Shown: positions 9,264-19,318 of the stretch, one piece after another | Numbering within the stretch: position 1 is the first letter of the stretch | Layout: every line of letters starts with the position of its first letter | Notes under the pieces: generated by a model | The model's database searches: none | Told to the model about the DNA's origin: nothing | The model's input: the letters and a program-made list of their open reading frames with translations, nothing else | Program-made: the position numbers and the translations under genes | From: Pseudomonadales bacterium | GTDB taxonomy: Bacteria; Pseudomonadota; Gammaproteobacteria; Pseudomonadales; JAHRWD01 | DNA: 64,000 bases | Assembly (NCBI GenBank): GCA_029210125.1 | Contig: JARGPR010000006.1 | Coordinates: 173,448 to 237,447 of the forward strand | Direction: 5' to 3'

Positions 9264-11228
9264 ATGAAAAAAATACTAGATTTACTGTTAGGTATGCCCC
9301 GTTCCGGGAAACGTGTTTTTTCGGTTTTATCTGATACTGTTTTGCTAGCTTTTTCGCTCTGGAGCGCGGTTAGCCTTCGTTTAGGTGAGCCCTTTATACC
9401 TGCTGGATTATCGATCTACATCTGTTTTGCGTTAACGATCACCGCCTCGGTGGTGGTATTTGCGCGGCTTGGATTGTACAGAGCTATTATCCGCTACCTT
9501 TCTCTTCAGGCTTTTTCTGTGGTCTTGGTTGGAGTAAGTACCTCAGCGGTTCTTTTTGCGGCTTCCAGTTTTTTGCTGCATGTACCCATCCCGCGTTCCG
9601 CGACTCTGATTTATCTCGGTTTCGCATTCCTGTTCGTAGGCGGCTCTCGTATGTTGGTGCGGGGTTATGTGCAGGGTATCGACCGTCGAAAACGGGAAAA
9701 AGTAATCATCTACGGGGCAGGTTCCGCTGGGTTACAACTTTTGACTGCATTAGCTCAAGCTGGCGAATATCAGCCTGTTGCGTATATCGACGATGACAAA
9801 ACTAAACAAGGCACCGTTATTCAGGGGATTCGCATATACGGTCGACACCACCTGGATGACTTAATAGCAAAAAACCAGGTTGATACACTACTGATTGCCA
9901 TAGGCAAGGCTTCGCGATCCAGCCGTTCCAGAATTCTTGACTATCTTGAACCACTGCCGGTTCAGGTTAAAACGATCCCTGATATGGCGGATATCGTAAG
10001 CGGGAGAGCTCGTATCGAGCAAATTCGCGATATTGATATTGACGATCTGTTGGGCCGAAAAAAGATAGATGCTGTGCCGGAGCTTGTTAGCGCCTGTATC
10101 GAAGATAAGGTGGTATTGGTGAGTGGTGCCGGCGGCTCAATAGGGTCGGAGCTGTGCCGACACATTGTCCGTCTTAATCCTGCACGTCTAGTCATGTTTG
10201 AACAATCAGAGTACGGCTTATATCGAATTGAGCGTGAGCTTAAGGCTATGTTGCATGATGAGTCACTAAACGTGGAGCTGGTTGCGATCATCGGTTCAGT
10301 TCAAAACCGGACTCGTATTGACGCAGTACTCAAATCCTTCCAGGTAGAAACTATCTATCATGCTGCCGCCTACAAACATGTACCTATGGTCGAGCATAAT
10401 ATGGTTGAAGGATTACGCAATAACTTATTTGGCACACTGCGGCTTGCTGAAGCAGCGGTTGAAGCAGAAGTAAAAACCTTCGTATTGATTTCGACAGATA
10501 AAGCGGTTCGGCCAACCAACATCATGGGAGCTAGCAAACGCATGGCTGAGCTGGTATTGCAGGGTTTGGATCAGCACCAGGATATTACCCGTTTTTGTAT
10601 GGTCCGATTTGGTAATGTGCTCGGTTCATCTGGGTCGGTGGTTCCGTTGTTTCGTGCACAGATTAAAAATGGAGGTCCGGTGACCGTTACCCATGAAGAT
10701 ATCACACGATATTTTATGACGATTCCAGAAGCGGTTCAGCTGGTGTTGCAAGCCAGCTCAATGGGGCAGGGAGGTGATGTATTTATTTTGGATATGGGTA
10801 AGTCTGTTCGCATTGCAGATCTTGCCCGGCGGATGATTCATTTAATGGGCCACACAGTCCTCGACGACGATGACCCCGATGGCGATATTAAAATTGAATA
10901 CAGTGGGTTAAGACCCGGCGAAAAATTGTACGAAGAGTTGTTGATTGGTGACAACCCGCTAGGAACGGAACACCCTCAAATAATGAAAGCGCAGGAATCT
11001 TTTCTACCATGGAAAGATCTAAAAGCGCTGCTGAAGGAGATGGATCAAGCCTGCCTGAAACATGACTGCCATCGTGTTCGGGAGCTGCTTTTGAACGCTC
11101 CAACCGGCTTTCAGCCAACTTCACCGATAGAAGATCTCGTCTCTATTCAATCAGACATAAGAGAGCGCCATTTACGCAACGTAGTCGCTGTGACCACGCG
11201 CCCCAAGTCAACTACCTTGGTTAACTAA
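9264..11228 (+). CDS. membrane-bound UDP-sugar 4,6-dehydratase (WbpM/PglF family)
   Basis: Converts UDP-GlcNAc to its 4-keto-6-deoxy derivative, the entry point for bacillosamine/QuiNAc-type sugars. The N-terminus has about four transmembrane helices. A first Rossmann domain follows (VIIYGAGSAGLQLL near residue 150), then the catalytic SDR-like domain with VLVSGAGGSIGSELCRHI near residue 285 and the STDKAVRPTNIMGASKRMAE active-site segment, in which Met and Lys of the family's SMK-type site are seen. ATG 9264 has AGGA a few bases upstream and matches the family N-terminus; ATG 9243 is possible. It could feed the aminotransferase and acyltransferase at 33.6-36.3 kb. Confidence 0.88.
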   Translation: MKKILDLLLGMPRSGKRVFSVLSDTVLLAFSLWSAVSLRLGEPFIPAGLSIYICFALTITASVVVFARLGLYRAIIRYLSLQAFSVVLVGVSTSAVLFAASSFLLHVPIPRSATLIYLGFAFLFVGGSRMLVRGYVQGIDRRKREKVIIYGAGSAGLQLLTALAQAGEYQPVAYIDDDKTKQGTVIQGIRIYGRHHLDDLIAKNQVDTLLIAIGKASRSSRSRILDYLEPLPVQVKTIPDMADIVSGRARIEQIRDIDIDDLLGRKKIDAVPELVSACIEDKVVLVSGAGGSIGSELCRHIVRLNPARLVMFEQSEYGLYRIERELKAMLHDESLNVELVAIIGSVQNRTRIDAVLKSFQVETIYHAAAYKHVPMVEHNMVEGLRNNLFGTLRLAEAAVEAEVKTFVLISTDKAVRPTNIMGASKRMAELVLQGLDQHQDITRFCMVRFGNVLGSSGSVVPLFRAQIKNGGPVTVTHEDITRYFMTIPEAVQLVLQASSMGQGGDVFILDMGKSVRIADLARRMIHLMGHTVLDDDDPDGDIKIEYSGLRPGEKLYEELLIGDNPLGTEHPQIMKAQESFLPWKDLKALLKEMDQACLKHDCHRVRELLLNAPTGFQPTSPIEDLVSIQSDIRERHLRNVVAVTTRPKSTTLVN

Positions 11229-11418
11229 CCCCTTGGTTTTCTTGCAGTTGATTTTTAGCGCAGCTAGTTCTTTGAATTGATTGAAAAGTGCGCCGCCAGT
11301 TCACTAAATGCTATAAAATTCTTCAATTTTTCAGTAAGATAGCCCTTTTTTATGAACTGCTGATTGTTGTTTGGTCGGTTTTTATACATTTAGTGATAAC
11401 CAAAATACTGAGGATCGA

Positions 11419-12501
11419 ATGAGTCAGCGAATTTTGCTTTTACCGGGGGACGGGATTGGTCCCGAAGTTATACGGGAAGCGGAAAAGATACTTGTCCAGG
11501 TTATATCTCGCTTTAAGCTTGATTTGCAGTTAGAAACGGCATTACTTGGCGGAGCAGCGATCGATAGTGAGGGTATCCCGCTGCCGGATTCAACACTAAA
11601 GTTAGCAAACCAAGCCGATGCCATATTATTAGGTGCTGTGGGTGGCCCTAAGTGGGATGAAATCGACCGTTCTATTCGACCGGAAAAAGGCCTGCTGGGG
11701 TTACGGTCCGGACTGCAACTCTTTGGGAATTTGAGACCAGCCATTACTTTTCCTCAGTTGGCGGATGCATCGAGTTTAAAGAAAGAACTGGTCGCAGGCC
11801 TTGATCTTTTGATTGTTCGCGAACTCACTGGAGGAATCTATTTCGGTGAACCTCGAGGTATCCGTGAGCTCAAAAATGGCGAAAAGCAAGGGTTTAACAC
11901 CTACGTTTATTCCGAGTCAGAAATAGAGCGAATAGGCCGGGTAGCGTTTGATGCAGCCCGAAAGCGTGATGGTAGGCTTTGTTCAGTTGATAAAGCCAAC
12001 GTACTCGAAGTTACGGTGTTGTGGCGTGAGGTCATGGATCGATTGGGTCGTGAATACAAGGATGTTCAGCTTAGCCACATGTATGTTGATAACGCTGCGA
12101 TGCAACTGATTCGCGAACCAAAACAGTTTGATGTGATGGTTACCGGAAATATGTTCGGCGATATTTTGTCTGATGCCGCAGCGATGCTGACAGGATCCAT
12201 TGGAATGCTGCCGTCAGCCTCTCTCGATATCAATGGCAAAGGAATGTACGAGCCATGCCATGGTTCCGCTCCTGATATAGCAGGGCAAAACAAGGCGAAC
12301 CCTCTCGCGGCGATACTTTCCTGTGCAATGATGATGCGCTACTCCCTTGGGCTGGAGCAGGTGGCGCTGACGATTGAGAAAGCAGTAGAACAAACGCTGG
12401 ACGAAGGTTACCGAACGGTCGATATTTTTAGCGATGGTTATAAAAAGGTATCCACTTCAGAAATGGGCGACGCGGTTTCCAGTATTCTTTCGTCAATTTA
12501 A
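11419..12501 (+). CDS. leuB: 3-isopropylmalate dehydrogenase
   Basis: Third step of leucine synthesis: NAD-dependent oxidative decarboxylation of 3-isopropylmalate. It shows [20 protein letters not shown] at the start, the [15 protein letters not shown] substrate loop near residue 135, and a C-terminal [23 protein letters not shown] nucleotide-binding segment. The 360-aa length is normal. ATG 11419 has GAGGA just upstream; an in-frame start 48 bp earlier lacks support. leuC and leuD, usually just upstream, are not in this position, where the export and dehydratase genes lie instead. Confidence 0.96.
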   Translation: MSQRILLLPGDGIGPEVIREAEKILVQVISRFKLDLQLETALLGGAAIDSEGIPLPDSTLKLANQADAILLGAVGGPKWDEIDRSIRPEKGLLGLRSGLQLFGNLRPAITFPQLADASSLKKELVAGLDLLIVRELTGGIYFGEPRGIRELKNGEKQGFNTYVYSESEIERIGRVAFDAARKRDGRLCSVDKANVLEVTVLWREVMDRLGREYKDVQLSHMYVDNAAMQLIREPKQFDVMVTGNMFGDILSDAAAMLTGSIGMLPSASLDINGKGMYEPCHGSAPDIAGQNKANPLAAILSCAMMMRYSLGLEQVALTIEKAVEQTLDEGYRTVDIFSDGYKKVSTSEMGDAVSSILSSI

Positions 12502-12574
12502 ATGTTGGTATGAACGTAGCGGTTCTGACGGGCAGGTCCCGAATAATTGGTTTTTAAAGGCAGGTAAGTAATAG

Positions 12575-13609
12575 ATGAGTCAAACCTACGATGTAGCTGT
12601 AGTTGGCGCCACTGGCGCGGTGGGTGAAACTATAATTTCCATTTTGGAACAACGAAATTTCCCAGTTGGAACACTTTACCCATTGGCGAGCAGTCGTTCT
12701 GCGGGCAAAACCGTGATGTTTCACAATAAGGCGGTAAAAGTTTTAGATCTTGATCAATTTGATTTTAGTAAAGCGCAAATTGGCCTGTTCTCCGCCGGTG
12801 GCGACATTTCAGAAAAGTATGCGCCGATCGCGGCAGCAGCAGGTTGTGTGGTCATTGACAATACTTCACATTTTCGCCGCGATGATGAAATCCCGTTAGT
12901 GGTCCCTGAAGTGAATCCTGAAAAAATTTCTGAATTCAGCCGCCACAATATTATCGCAAACCCCAACTGCTCGACTATTCAGATGATGGTGGCTCTTAAA
13001 CCGATCTATGATGCTGTTGGCATTAAACGAATTAATGTTGCGACCTACCAGGCAGTGTCTGGTACAGGTAAGCCCGCGATTGAGGAATTGGCAGGTCAGA
13101 CCGCTGCGTTGCTCAATGCAAAACCAATTGAAACAAAAGTGTACCCTGCGCAAATTGCTTTTAATGTGCTGCCTCACATTGATGTTTTTTTGGACAATGG
13201 TTATACCAAAGAAGAGATGAAAATGGTTTGGGAAACCAAAAAAATTCTTGGGGACGAAGGCATAGAGGTCAATCCAACCTGTGTTCGAGTTCCTGTTTTT
13301 TATGGCCATTCCGAAGCGTTACATATTGAAACCGTAGAAAAAATTTCTGCCACCAATGCGCGGAAGCTGTTGATGGCAGCAGGCGGTATTGTTGTAAAAG
13401 ATGCAGCAGAGGATGGTGGTTACCCTACCGCAGTAGAAGATTCCGCAGGTAATGATCCGGTATATGTAGGCAGAATTCGCGAGGATATTTCTCATCCGCG
13501 AGGACTTAACCTGTGGGTGGTATCTGATAATGTAAGAAAAGGTGCTGCGCTAAATAGTGTGCAGATCGCAGAATTATTGATCCAGGAAGAGAAATTCTGC
13601 CAAAAATAA
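12575..13609 (+). CDS. asd: aspartate-semialdehyde dehydrogenase
   Basis: NADPH-dependent reduction of aspartyl phosphate, leading to Lys, Met, Thr and diaminopimelate. VAVVGATGAVGETIISIL is the NADP-binding loop, and NPNCSTIQMMVAL near residue 131 carries the catalytic cysteine. GHSEALHIE carries the conserved histidine region. The 344 aa match the shorter Pseudomonas/Gram-positive-like Asd form rather than the 367-aa E. coli form. It follows leuB and precedes fimV, the usual order in Pseudomonas relatives. Confidence 0.95.
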   Translation: MSQTYDVAVVGATGAVGETIISILEQRNFPVGTLYPLASSRSAGKTVMFHNKAVKVLDLDQFDFSKAQIGLFSAGGDISEKYAPIAAAAGCVVIDNTSHFRRDDEIPLVVPEVNPEKISEFSRHNIIANPNCSTIQMMVALKPIYDAVGIKRINVATYQAVSGTGKPAIEELAGQTAALLNAKPIETKVYPAQIAFNVLPHIDVFLDNGYTKEEMKMVWETKKILGDEGIEVNPTCVRVPVFYGHSEALHIETVEKISATNARKLLMAAGGIVVKDAAEDGGYPTAVEDSAGNDPVYVGRIREDISHPRGLNLWVVSDNVRKGAALNSVQIAELLIQEEKFCQK

Positions 13610-13630
13610 ACTCTTTATCGCCGATAGTCT

Positions 13631-13677
13631 GTCACCTGCTACACTTAAGGGCTTAATGGAATCAGGTAGCGAGTGAC
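13631..13677 (+). promoter_or_regulatory. imperfect hairpin upstream of fimV
   Basis: GTCACCTGCTAC at 13631-13642 pairs at 10 of 12 positions with GTAGCGAGTGAC at 13666-13677, leaving a 23-base loop. It lies between asd and the preferred fimV start. No T-run follows. It could be leader RNA structure or a binding site; the function is not known. Confidence 0.3.
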
Positions 13678-13731
13678 ATGCTGACGCGAACAAATAGTAT
13701 ATGGAGCTTTTTGTTGATTAAGGGGAATTTT

Positions 13732-16443
13732 ATGAAGAAGAGATTTTCAATATCAGGTCTTAGGGTTTTGTTGTTAGTGGGACTGTTTCAGTCTCAGGCA
13801 ATAGCACTTGGGCTTGGTGATATTGAGCTCAAATCAGCGCTTAATCAGCCGTTTAATGCAACCATCCAGTTAATCAATACTGGTGGTTTGACTGAAGAAG
13901 AAATCATCACGAATTTAGCGTCAAAACAGGATTTTGAGCGCGCCGGAGTGGATCGCTTTTTCTTTCTAACAGAGTTAAAATTTGGTGTTTACATTGAGTC
14001 TGAGACTTCAGGTGTAATTCACATTACCACCAGAAACCCGGTCGATGAACCATATTTGGATTTTATCATCGAAACACAATGGCCTACGGGTAGGATGCTG
14101 CGGGAATATACGGTTTTACTGGATCCACCCACCTTCATTGACGCAGCCGCTGCTCCTGTTGAAGTGCCGGTCGTACAGCTCTCCCCTGTGTCCAATAGCG
14201 AGACGGTTGGCTCTGCCGTCGACTCTAACGCCATCAGTACGGTACCAACCGCTGGCATCCGTAGTCAGAGTTTATCGGCCGGCGAAAACGGGTTTATCCA
14301 AACTACCAACGAGACCCTATGGGAGGTCGCGCTTAAAGCACGGCCCAGCTCTGAATACTCTGTTCAGCAAACCATGATGGCTATCCAAGATCAAAATCCC
14401 AGAGCGTTTATGAAAGGGAATATCAATTTGATCAAGCAACACCAAAAAATCAAAGTTCCGACCCCTGAGCAGATTCGATCTCGCAGTCAAAGGCAGGCTG
14501 TGAGAGATGTGGCCTACCAAAACAAAATGTTTTCAGAGGGGCGGCCTTTGCCCACTAAACCTCAGATACAGCCTTTGGTGGCGACCAAATCGAATATAGA
14601 TCGAGCTGGAATGGCTTCTGATGTAGATCAGGCTGAACTTAAGTTGGTCTCCGCATCGGAAGGTTCTACCGATCAAGCGGCTGGTGGCGATAAAGCTGCG
14701 AGCGGCACCACACCTGACGCATTAAAAGATGCTTTAGCGGTTAGTGAAGAAAACCTTGATAAATCTGAGCAAGAAAAATTAGAACTTTCAAATAGAATGG
14801 CTGAGCTCGAGAAAAACCTTGAGACCATGCGGAAATTATTAACACTGAAAGATGAGCAAATGGCTCTTCTTCAGGCTGAAATAGATAAATCCGGAGATGT
14901 CGTAACACCTACCGAGCAGCCCGCACCGCCACTAGGGGTTGAGAGTTCCAAGCCCGTTCTGACGCCTGCCGTCGAAACAGTAGAACAAAAAGTAAACAAA
15001 AAGTCGGTATCCAAAGTGGAGTCAACTCCGCCCATAACACCTGAAGTACCAGCACAACCAATCGCCAGCGATGCCGATTGGTTGTCTGTACTAAAGGATA
15101 ATCTTTACCTTTTGGGCGTAGCCGCAGTTTTAGCTGTGCTCGCGCTTGTGCTTATTTTCAGGAAAAAGAACGAAGTTAATGTTGAGTCAGACACATTTGA
15201 GTCTGATATTGATGACCTTCAGGTGCCGCTTACCGATAATGATTTTAACCAGGAGGGCTTAGAAGATATATCTGATTTTGACGATATCGAGGAGTTATCA
15301 GAAGAATTGGGTTCAGGGGATTTATCATCGGATACGCTGCAGACGGAAGTTAAAGCAGAAACTAGCGATGTGCTTGCAGAGGCGGATATATATCTCGCCT
15401 ACGGCCGAGCGCAACCCGCAATTGATATTCTTAGTAGCGCCATTAAAGATGAGCCGGGCCGAATCGATTTACGGATTAAGCTACTAGAAATACATGCTGA
15501 TCAGAACGATAGTGTTTCTTTTGATAAAGAGTTAGCGCAGCTGGCAGAACTGAACGATGATACCGCTAATCAGCAAGCGGCGGAGCTGCGTACAAGGATG
15601 GTTGTTGATGATGAGGCAAGCGGAGACGCAGATGATCTCGTTTTCGATTTATATAACGAGAATGAATCAAGTGCCACTGCACAAGATGTAAGTGTCGTAG
15701 AACCTGAGGCAGAAACAGAGATAGCCGAGTTAGATTTTGGTGTCAGCGATCCTATGGCTGGGGACGACACGCCTGTCGTTGAAGGCGACCTAGATCTACC
15801 AGATTTATCTTTTGAGAATACTGAGTCAGATCAGGTCGTTTCCTCACTCGAAAAAAGCATCGCGGAGCATGAATCGAAGGACGAGAAAGATATTGGAGAA
15901 ATTGATTTTGATATCGATATGGATGATTTCGATCTCGACTCCGGCGATGATCTGCTGGGTGGCGTAGACGCAGCCTCCGAATCTGAGCAGCCATTGGGGC
16001 AGGGTTATAACGATAAAGAAGACTCGGATCTCGACTCGATTAACATGCAGATGAGGGTAGAAGCGGAAGCAATAGTCGCCCGAATTCAAGAGCAGGACGT
16101 TATAGCGCCGGAAGCAGATACAACCAGTGGGGACGATCTGGATTCCTTACATATGAAAATTCAGGAAAATATCGGCTTAGATCTAGACTCTGAAGATGAC
16201 AATAAGAGCGACGTAGGAAGCCTGAGCATAGACGAGACTGAGCACTCGGCAGATATTGATGAATTTGTCGACTACGATGCTGAAATTACTACAGACGAGT
16301 CCGAGACCAAAATTGATCTTGCCCGGGCGTACGTGGAAATGGAAGATTTTGAAGGCGCACAGGAATTGTTAAAAGAAGTTCTTCAGGAAGGCACAGCTGA
16401 ACAGAAAGAAACGGTTAAACAGATTTTAGCTTCTATAAGCTAG
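13732..16443 (+). CDS. fimV: FimV-family pilus/polarity hub protein
   Basis: Inner-membrane protein needed for type IV pilus function and polar organisation in Pseudomonas relatives. It has a signal peptide (LRVLLLVGLFQSQAIA), then the FimV signature LGLGDIELKSALNQPFNATI and a LysM-like segment near residue 200. A coiled coil follows around residues 345-395, with one transmembrane helix near residue 465 (LYLLGVAAVLAVLALVLIF). The long cytoplasmic tail is very acidic and ends in a TPR-like FimV C-terminal domain (IDLARAYVEMEDFEGAQELLKE). ATG 13732, preceded by AGGGGAA, is preferred to 13678 because it places the signal peptide correctly. The 903-aa length is typical. Confidence 0.92.
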   Translation: MKKRFSISGLRVLLLVGLFQSQAIALGLGDIELKSALNQPFNATIQLINTGGLTEEEIITNLASKQDFERAGVDRFFFLTELKFGVYIESETSGVIHITTRNPVDEPYLDFIIETQWPTGRMLREYTVLLDPPTFIDAAAAPVEVPVVQLSPVSNSETVGSAVDSNAISTVPTAGIRSQSLSAGENGFIQTTNETLWEVALKARPSSEYSVQQTMMAIQDQNPRAFMKGNINLIKQHQKIKVPTPEQIRSRSQRQAVRDVAYQNKMFSEGRPLPTKPQIQPLVATKSNIDRAGMASDVDQAELKLVSASEGSTDQAAGGDKAASGTTPDALKDALAVSEENLDKSEQEKLELSNRMAELEKNLETMRKLLTLKDEQMALLQAEIDKSGDVVTPTEQPAPPLGVESSKPVLTPAVETVEQKVNKKSVSKVESTPPITPEVPAQPIASDADWLSVLKDNLYLLGVAAVLAVLALVLIFRKKNEVNVESDTFESDIDDLQVPLTDNDFNQEGLEDISDFDDIEELSEELGSGDLSSDTLQTEVKAETSDVLAEADIYLAYGRAQPAIDILSSAIKDEPGRIDLRIKLLEIHADQNDSVSFDKELAQLAELNDDTANQQAAELRTRMVVDDEASGDADDLVFDLYNENESSATAQDVSVVEPEAETEIAELDFGVSDPMAGDDTPVVEGDLDLPDLSFENTESDQVVSSLEKSIAEHESKDEKDIGEIDFDIDMDDFDLDSGDDLLGGVDAASESEQPLGQGYNDKEDSDLDSINMQMRVEAEAIVARIQEQDVIAPEADTTSGDDLDSLHMKIQENIGLDLDSEDDNKSDVGSLSIDETEHSADIDEFVDYDAEITTDESETKIDLARAYVEMEDFEGAQELLKEVLQEGTAEQKETVKQILASIS

Positions 16444-16459
16444 GGGTATGTTGCAGTAG

Positions 16460-17281
16460 GTGGAGTTCTCTGAGGGTCATCGCCGCGTTGTATTGGGTAT
16501 CGAATATCATGGTACTCAATATCACGGTTGGCAAAAACAGAAATTTGATCCCGTCCCCACGGTGCAAGGCGTGCTGGAAGAAGCGCTTTCTAAAATCGCG
16601 GCTGGCGAGGTCAAAACGGTTTGTGCAGGCCGTACCGATGCTGGCGTTCATGCAACTGCTCAGGTTGTGCATTTTGATACTACATCGAAAAGAGAGCCCA
16701 AAGCCTGGGTGCACGGGGTTAATACCCACTTACCCAATGATATAAGTGTGCGCTGGGTTGCTGAAACCGACGACTCATTCCACGCCCGCTTTTCTGCTAC
16801 ATCCCGCCGTTATCGCTACTTGATATTCAACCATCCCAGCAAGCAGGCACTATTCCACGATACCGTAAGCTGGGTATATCGACCCCTTAATCTGGATATA
16901 ATGCAGCAAGCTGCTTTATATCTTGAAGGTAAACATGATTTTACCTCCTTTCGTGCCAGTGCCTGTCAGGCCAAAAGCCCTGTTCGTGACCTCCAATTTG
17001 TTCGATTGTATCGTGCTGGGTCTTTGATAGTACTTGATGTTCAGGCCAACGCGTTCTTACAGCATATGGTTAGAAATATCGCAGGAGTTCTTATCGATAT
17101 TGGCTCCGGCAAGCATGAGCCGGAATGGGCTAAAGCCGTGCTTGAGGCCCGTGACCGGCGCGATGGAGCGATAACCGCTTCCGCCAGGGGGCTCTATCTT
17201 GTTTCAGTGGAATACCCTGATCGCTTCCAGCTGCCCAAAACCCCACCGGGCCCTTTTCTGGTTAATGAGCCTCCGCACTAA
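16460..17281 (+). CDS. truA: tRNA pseudouridine(38-40) synthase
   Basis: Isomerises U38-40 in the tRNA anticodon arm. The N-terminal LGIEYHGTQYHGWQKQ and the catalytic-aspartate motif CAGRTDAGVHATAQV (near residue 54) are clear, and the C-terminal LQHMVRNIAGVLIDIG is also typical. The start is GTG 16460, because the nearby upstream ATG and TTG run straight into a stop. It begins 16 bases after fimV, the conserved neighbour. Confidence 0.95.
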   Translation: MEFSEGHRRVVLGIEYHGTQYHGWQKQKFDPVPTVQGVLEEALSKIAAGEVKTVCAGRTDAGVHATAQVVHFDTTSKREPKAWVHGVNTHLPNDISVRWVAETDDSFHARFSATSRRYRYLIFNHPSKQALFHDTVSWVYRPLNLDIMQQAALYLEGKHDFTSFRASACQAKSPVRDLQFVRLYRAGSLIVLDVQANAFLQHMVRNIAGVLIDIGSGKHEPEWAKAVLEARDRRDGAITASARGLYLVSVEYPDRFQLPKTPPGPFLVNEPPH

Positions 17282-17415
17282 TAAAGCATCCTTGTTTATA
17301 TTGGTTACCCGTTGGTCCTGACGATTAATCCGTTCGAATAGTGTCCGCTACCGTAGCTCAACAAACCCGAATTTGCTAAGATATCGCTCAAATTAGTTTT
17401 GGTGAAGAGCAGCTC

Positions 17416-18042
17416 GTGTCGTCGAGAGTACGCGTTAAAATTTGTGGTATTACCCGTCGCGAAGATGCGTTAGCCGCAGTTCACGCAGGAGCAGATGCGA
17501 TTGGTTTGGTGTTCTATGAGAAGAGCCCTAGAGCAGTCACGATCCCGCAGGCACTTGAAATAACCCTGAACCTACCACCCTTTACCTCTGTCGTCGCTCT
17601 GTTTGTAGATGCTGATACCAGTTATATTGAGAGGGTTTTGGCGGAGCTGCCAATCGACTGTTTGCAGTTTCATGGCAATGAAACACCAGAGCAATGCGCT
17701 GGTTTTGGGCGGCCCTATTACAAAGCTCTGCGTATGGGCCCAAGTAGCGATCCAGTTACATTTTCCGAGGGTTACATTGACTCAAGTGCGGTATTGCTGG
17801 ATGCCTATGATGATAGTGCGCAGGGCGGTACCGGAGAAGTTTTTGACTGGTCAAGGGTTCCCGCGAACCTGAATAAGCCACTTGTTCTTGCGGGAGGGCT
17901 TTGCGCACGAAATGTGGCTGCTGCAATTACACAGGTCCGACCTTATGCGGTGGACGTAAGTAGTGGTGTTGAAAGCAGCAAAGGTATTAAAGACCACCAG
18001 AAGATTGAAGAATTTTTAAGGCAGGTTAATCGTGTCCGATAA
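17416..18042 (+). CDS. trpF: phosphoribosylanthranilate isomerase
   Basis: Third step of tryptophan synthesis from anthranilate. [35 protein letters not shown] is the textbook N-terminus of the TIM barrel with its catalytic cysteine; [19 protein letters not shown] supplies the aspartate and phosphate-binding loop. It is a separate protein (208 aa), not fused to TrpC. The start is GTG 17416. The 3' end overlaps trpB by 11 bp, giving a trpF-trpB-trpA unit; trpC and trpD lie outside the window. Confidence 0.95.
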   Translation: MSSRVRVKICGITRREDALAAVHAGADAIGLVFYEKSPRAVTIPQALEITLNLPPFTSVVALFVDADTSYIERVLAELPIDCLQFHGNETPEQCAGFGRPYYKALRMGPSSDPVTFSEGYIDSSAVLLDAYDDSAQGGTGEVFDWSRVPANLNKPLVLAGGLCARNVAAAITQVRPYAVDVSSGVESSKGIKDHQKIEEFLRQVNRVR

Positions 18043-19267
18043 CCGCCATAACCCGAGTAGAGAAGAGGTTGAATTGAGCGGTTTACCTGATGAAAAGGGC
18101 CACTTTGGCCAGTACGGCGGACGTTTTGTTGCCGAGACATTGATGCATGCGCTGGACGAGCTGCAGGACACTTACGCACGATTGAAGCTTGATCCAGGTT
18201 TTCAACGCGAATTTGATCAGGATTTAGCTCACTACGTGGGTCGACCTTCCCCTCTGTATTTTGCAAAACGTCTGACCGAAGAGGTCGGAGGTGCGCAAAT
18301 TTATCTAAAACGTGAAGATCTCAACCACACCGGTGCACACAAAGTTAACAACACCGTCGGTCAAGCATTGCTGGCTAAATATATGGGCAAGCAGCGGGTG
18401 ATCGCCGAAACAGGTGCTGGGCAGCACGGTGTCGCGACCGCAACGGTAGCGGCTCGTTTTGGTATGCAGTGCCAGGTCTACATGGGTGCAGAAGATATCG
18501 CCCGCCAAACACTTAACGTATACCGCATGAAACTGTTAGGCGCTGAGGTGATTTCTGTTGAATCAGGCTCCCGAACCTTAAAAGACGCCATGAATGAAGC
18601 GATGCGGGATTGGGCGACCAACGTAGAAGATACCTACTACATAATCGGTACCGTAGCGGGCCCTCATCCGTACCCCATGTTGGTGCGAGATTTTCAGGCC
18701 GTCATTGGCCGCGAGGCCAGACAACAGTGTCTGAAACAAACCGGTAAATTGCCCGATGCTCTAGTCGCCTGTGTCGGGGGAGGCTCTAACGCAATAGGGC
18801 TGTTCCATCCGTTTATTGAGGATGCATCGGTCCGAATGATTGGGGTTGAGGCGGGTGGAGACGGAATTGAAACTGGTAATCACGCTGCACCGCTTTGTGT
18901 TGGTCAGCCCGGTGTCCTGCACGGCAATCGTACCTATCTTATGGAAGATGAAGCAGGTCAGATTAGCGAAACCCACTCGATTTCTGCGGGCCTTGATTAT
19001 CCCGGTGTTGGCCCTGAACATTCATGGCTAAAGGATATCAAGCGTGCCGAATACGTTGCGATCAACGACGATGAAGCACTAGCCGCTTTTCATTTGCTAA
19101 CCAAAATTGAGGGCATTATCCCTGCGCTTGAATCAAGTCATGCAATTGCACAGGTGTGTAAAACCGCGAAGCAGATGTCAAAGGATGAAGTTGTAATCGT
19201 CAACCTGTCGGGGCGGGGTGATAAAGATATTCATACCGTCGCCGGGCTAGATGGTATTAAGGTCTAA
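18032..19267 (+). CDS. trpB: tryptophan synthase beta chain
   Basis: PLP enzyme that condenses indole with serine. [20 protein letters not shown] at the N-terminus and [14 protein letters not shown] (PLP lysine at about residue 104) identify it, along with the glycine-rich phosphate loop [12 protein letters not shown]. The length is 411 aa, the TrpB1 type that pairs with TrpA. The start is GTG 18032 inside the end of trpF. Confidence 0.97.
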   Translation: MSDNRHNPSREEVELSGLPDEKGHFGQYGGRFVAETLMHALDELQDTYARLKLDPGFQREFDQDLAHYVGRPSPLYFAKRLTEEVGGAQIYLKREDLNHTGAHKVNNTVGQALLAKYMGKQRVIAETGAGQHGVATATVAARFGMQCQVYMGAEDIARQTLNVYRMKLLGAEVISVESGSRTLKDAMNEAMRDWATNVEDTYYIIGTVAGPHPYPMLVRDFQAVIGREARQQCLKQTGKLPDALVACVGGGSNAIGLFHPFIEDASVRMIGVEAGGDGIETGNHAAPLCVGQPGVLHGNRTYLMEDEAGQISETHSISAGLDYPGVGPEHSWLKDIKRAEYVAINDDEALAAFHLLTKIEGIIPALESSHAIAQVCKTAKQMSKDEVVIVNLSGRGDKDIHTVAGLDGIKV

Positions 19268-19270
19268 CCC

Positions 19271-19287
19271 TCACTTCTTTGAAGTGA
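19271..19287 (+). other. short perfect hairpin between trpB and trpA
   Basis: TCACTTC-TTT-GAAGTGA forms a 7-bp stem four bases after the trpB stop; a run of seven T starts 13 bases beyond it. The distance between stem and T-run is too long for a classic intrinsic terminator, so it may only weakly attenuate or protect the 3' end of the trpFB message. Confidence 0.3.
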
Positions 19288-19318
19288 TCCAGTGTCAAAA
19301 TTTTTTTAAGAACTGAAA

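Noticed and set aside
19271..19306. Rho-independent terminator between trpB and trpA
   Set aside because: A 7-bp stem exists, but the T-run begins about 13 bases after it; recorded only as a hairpin.
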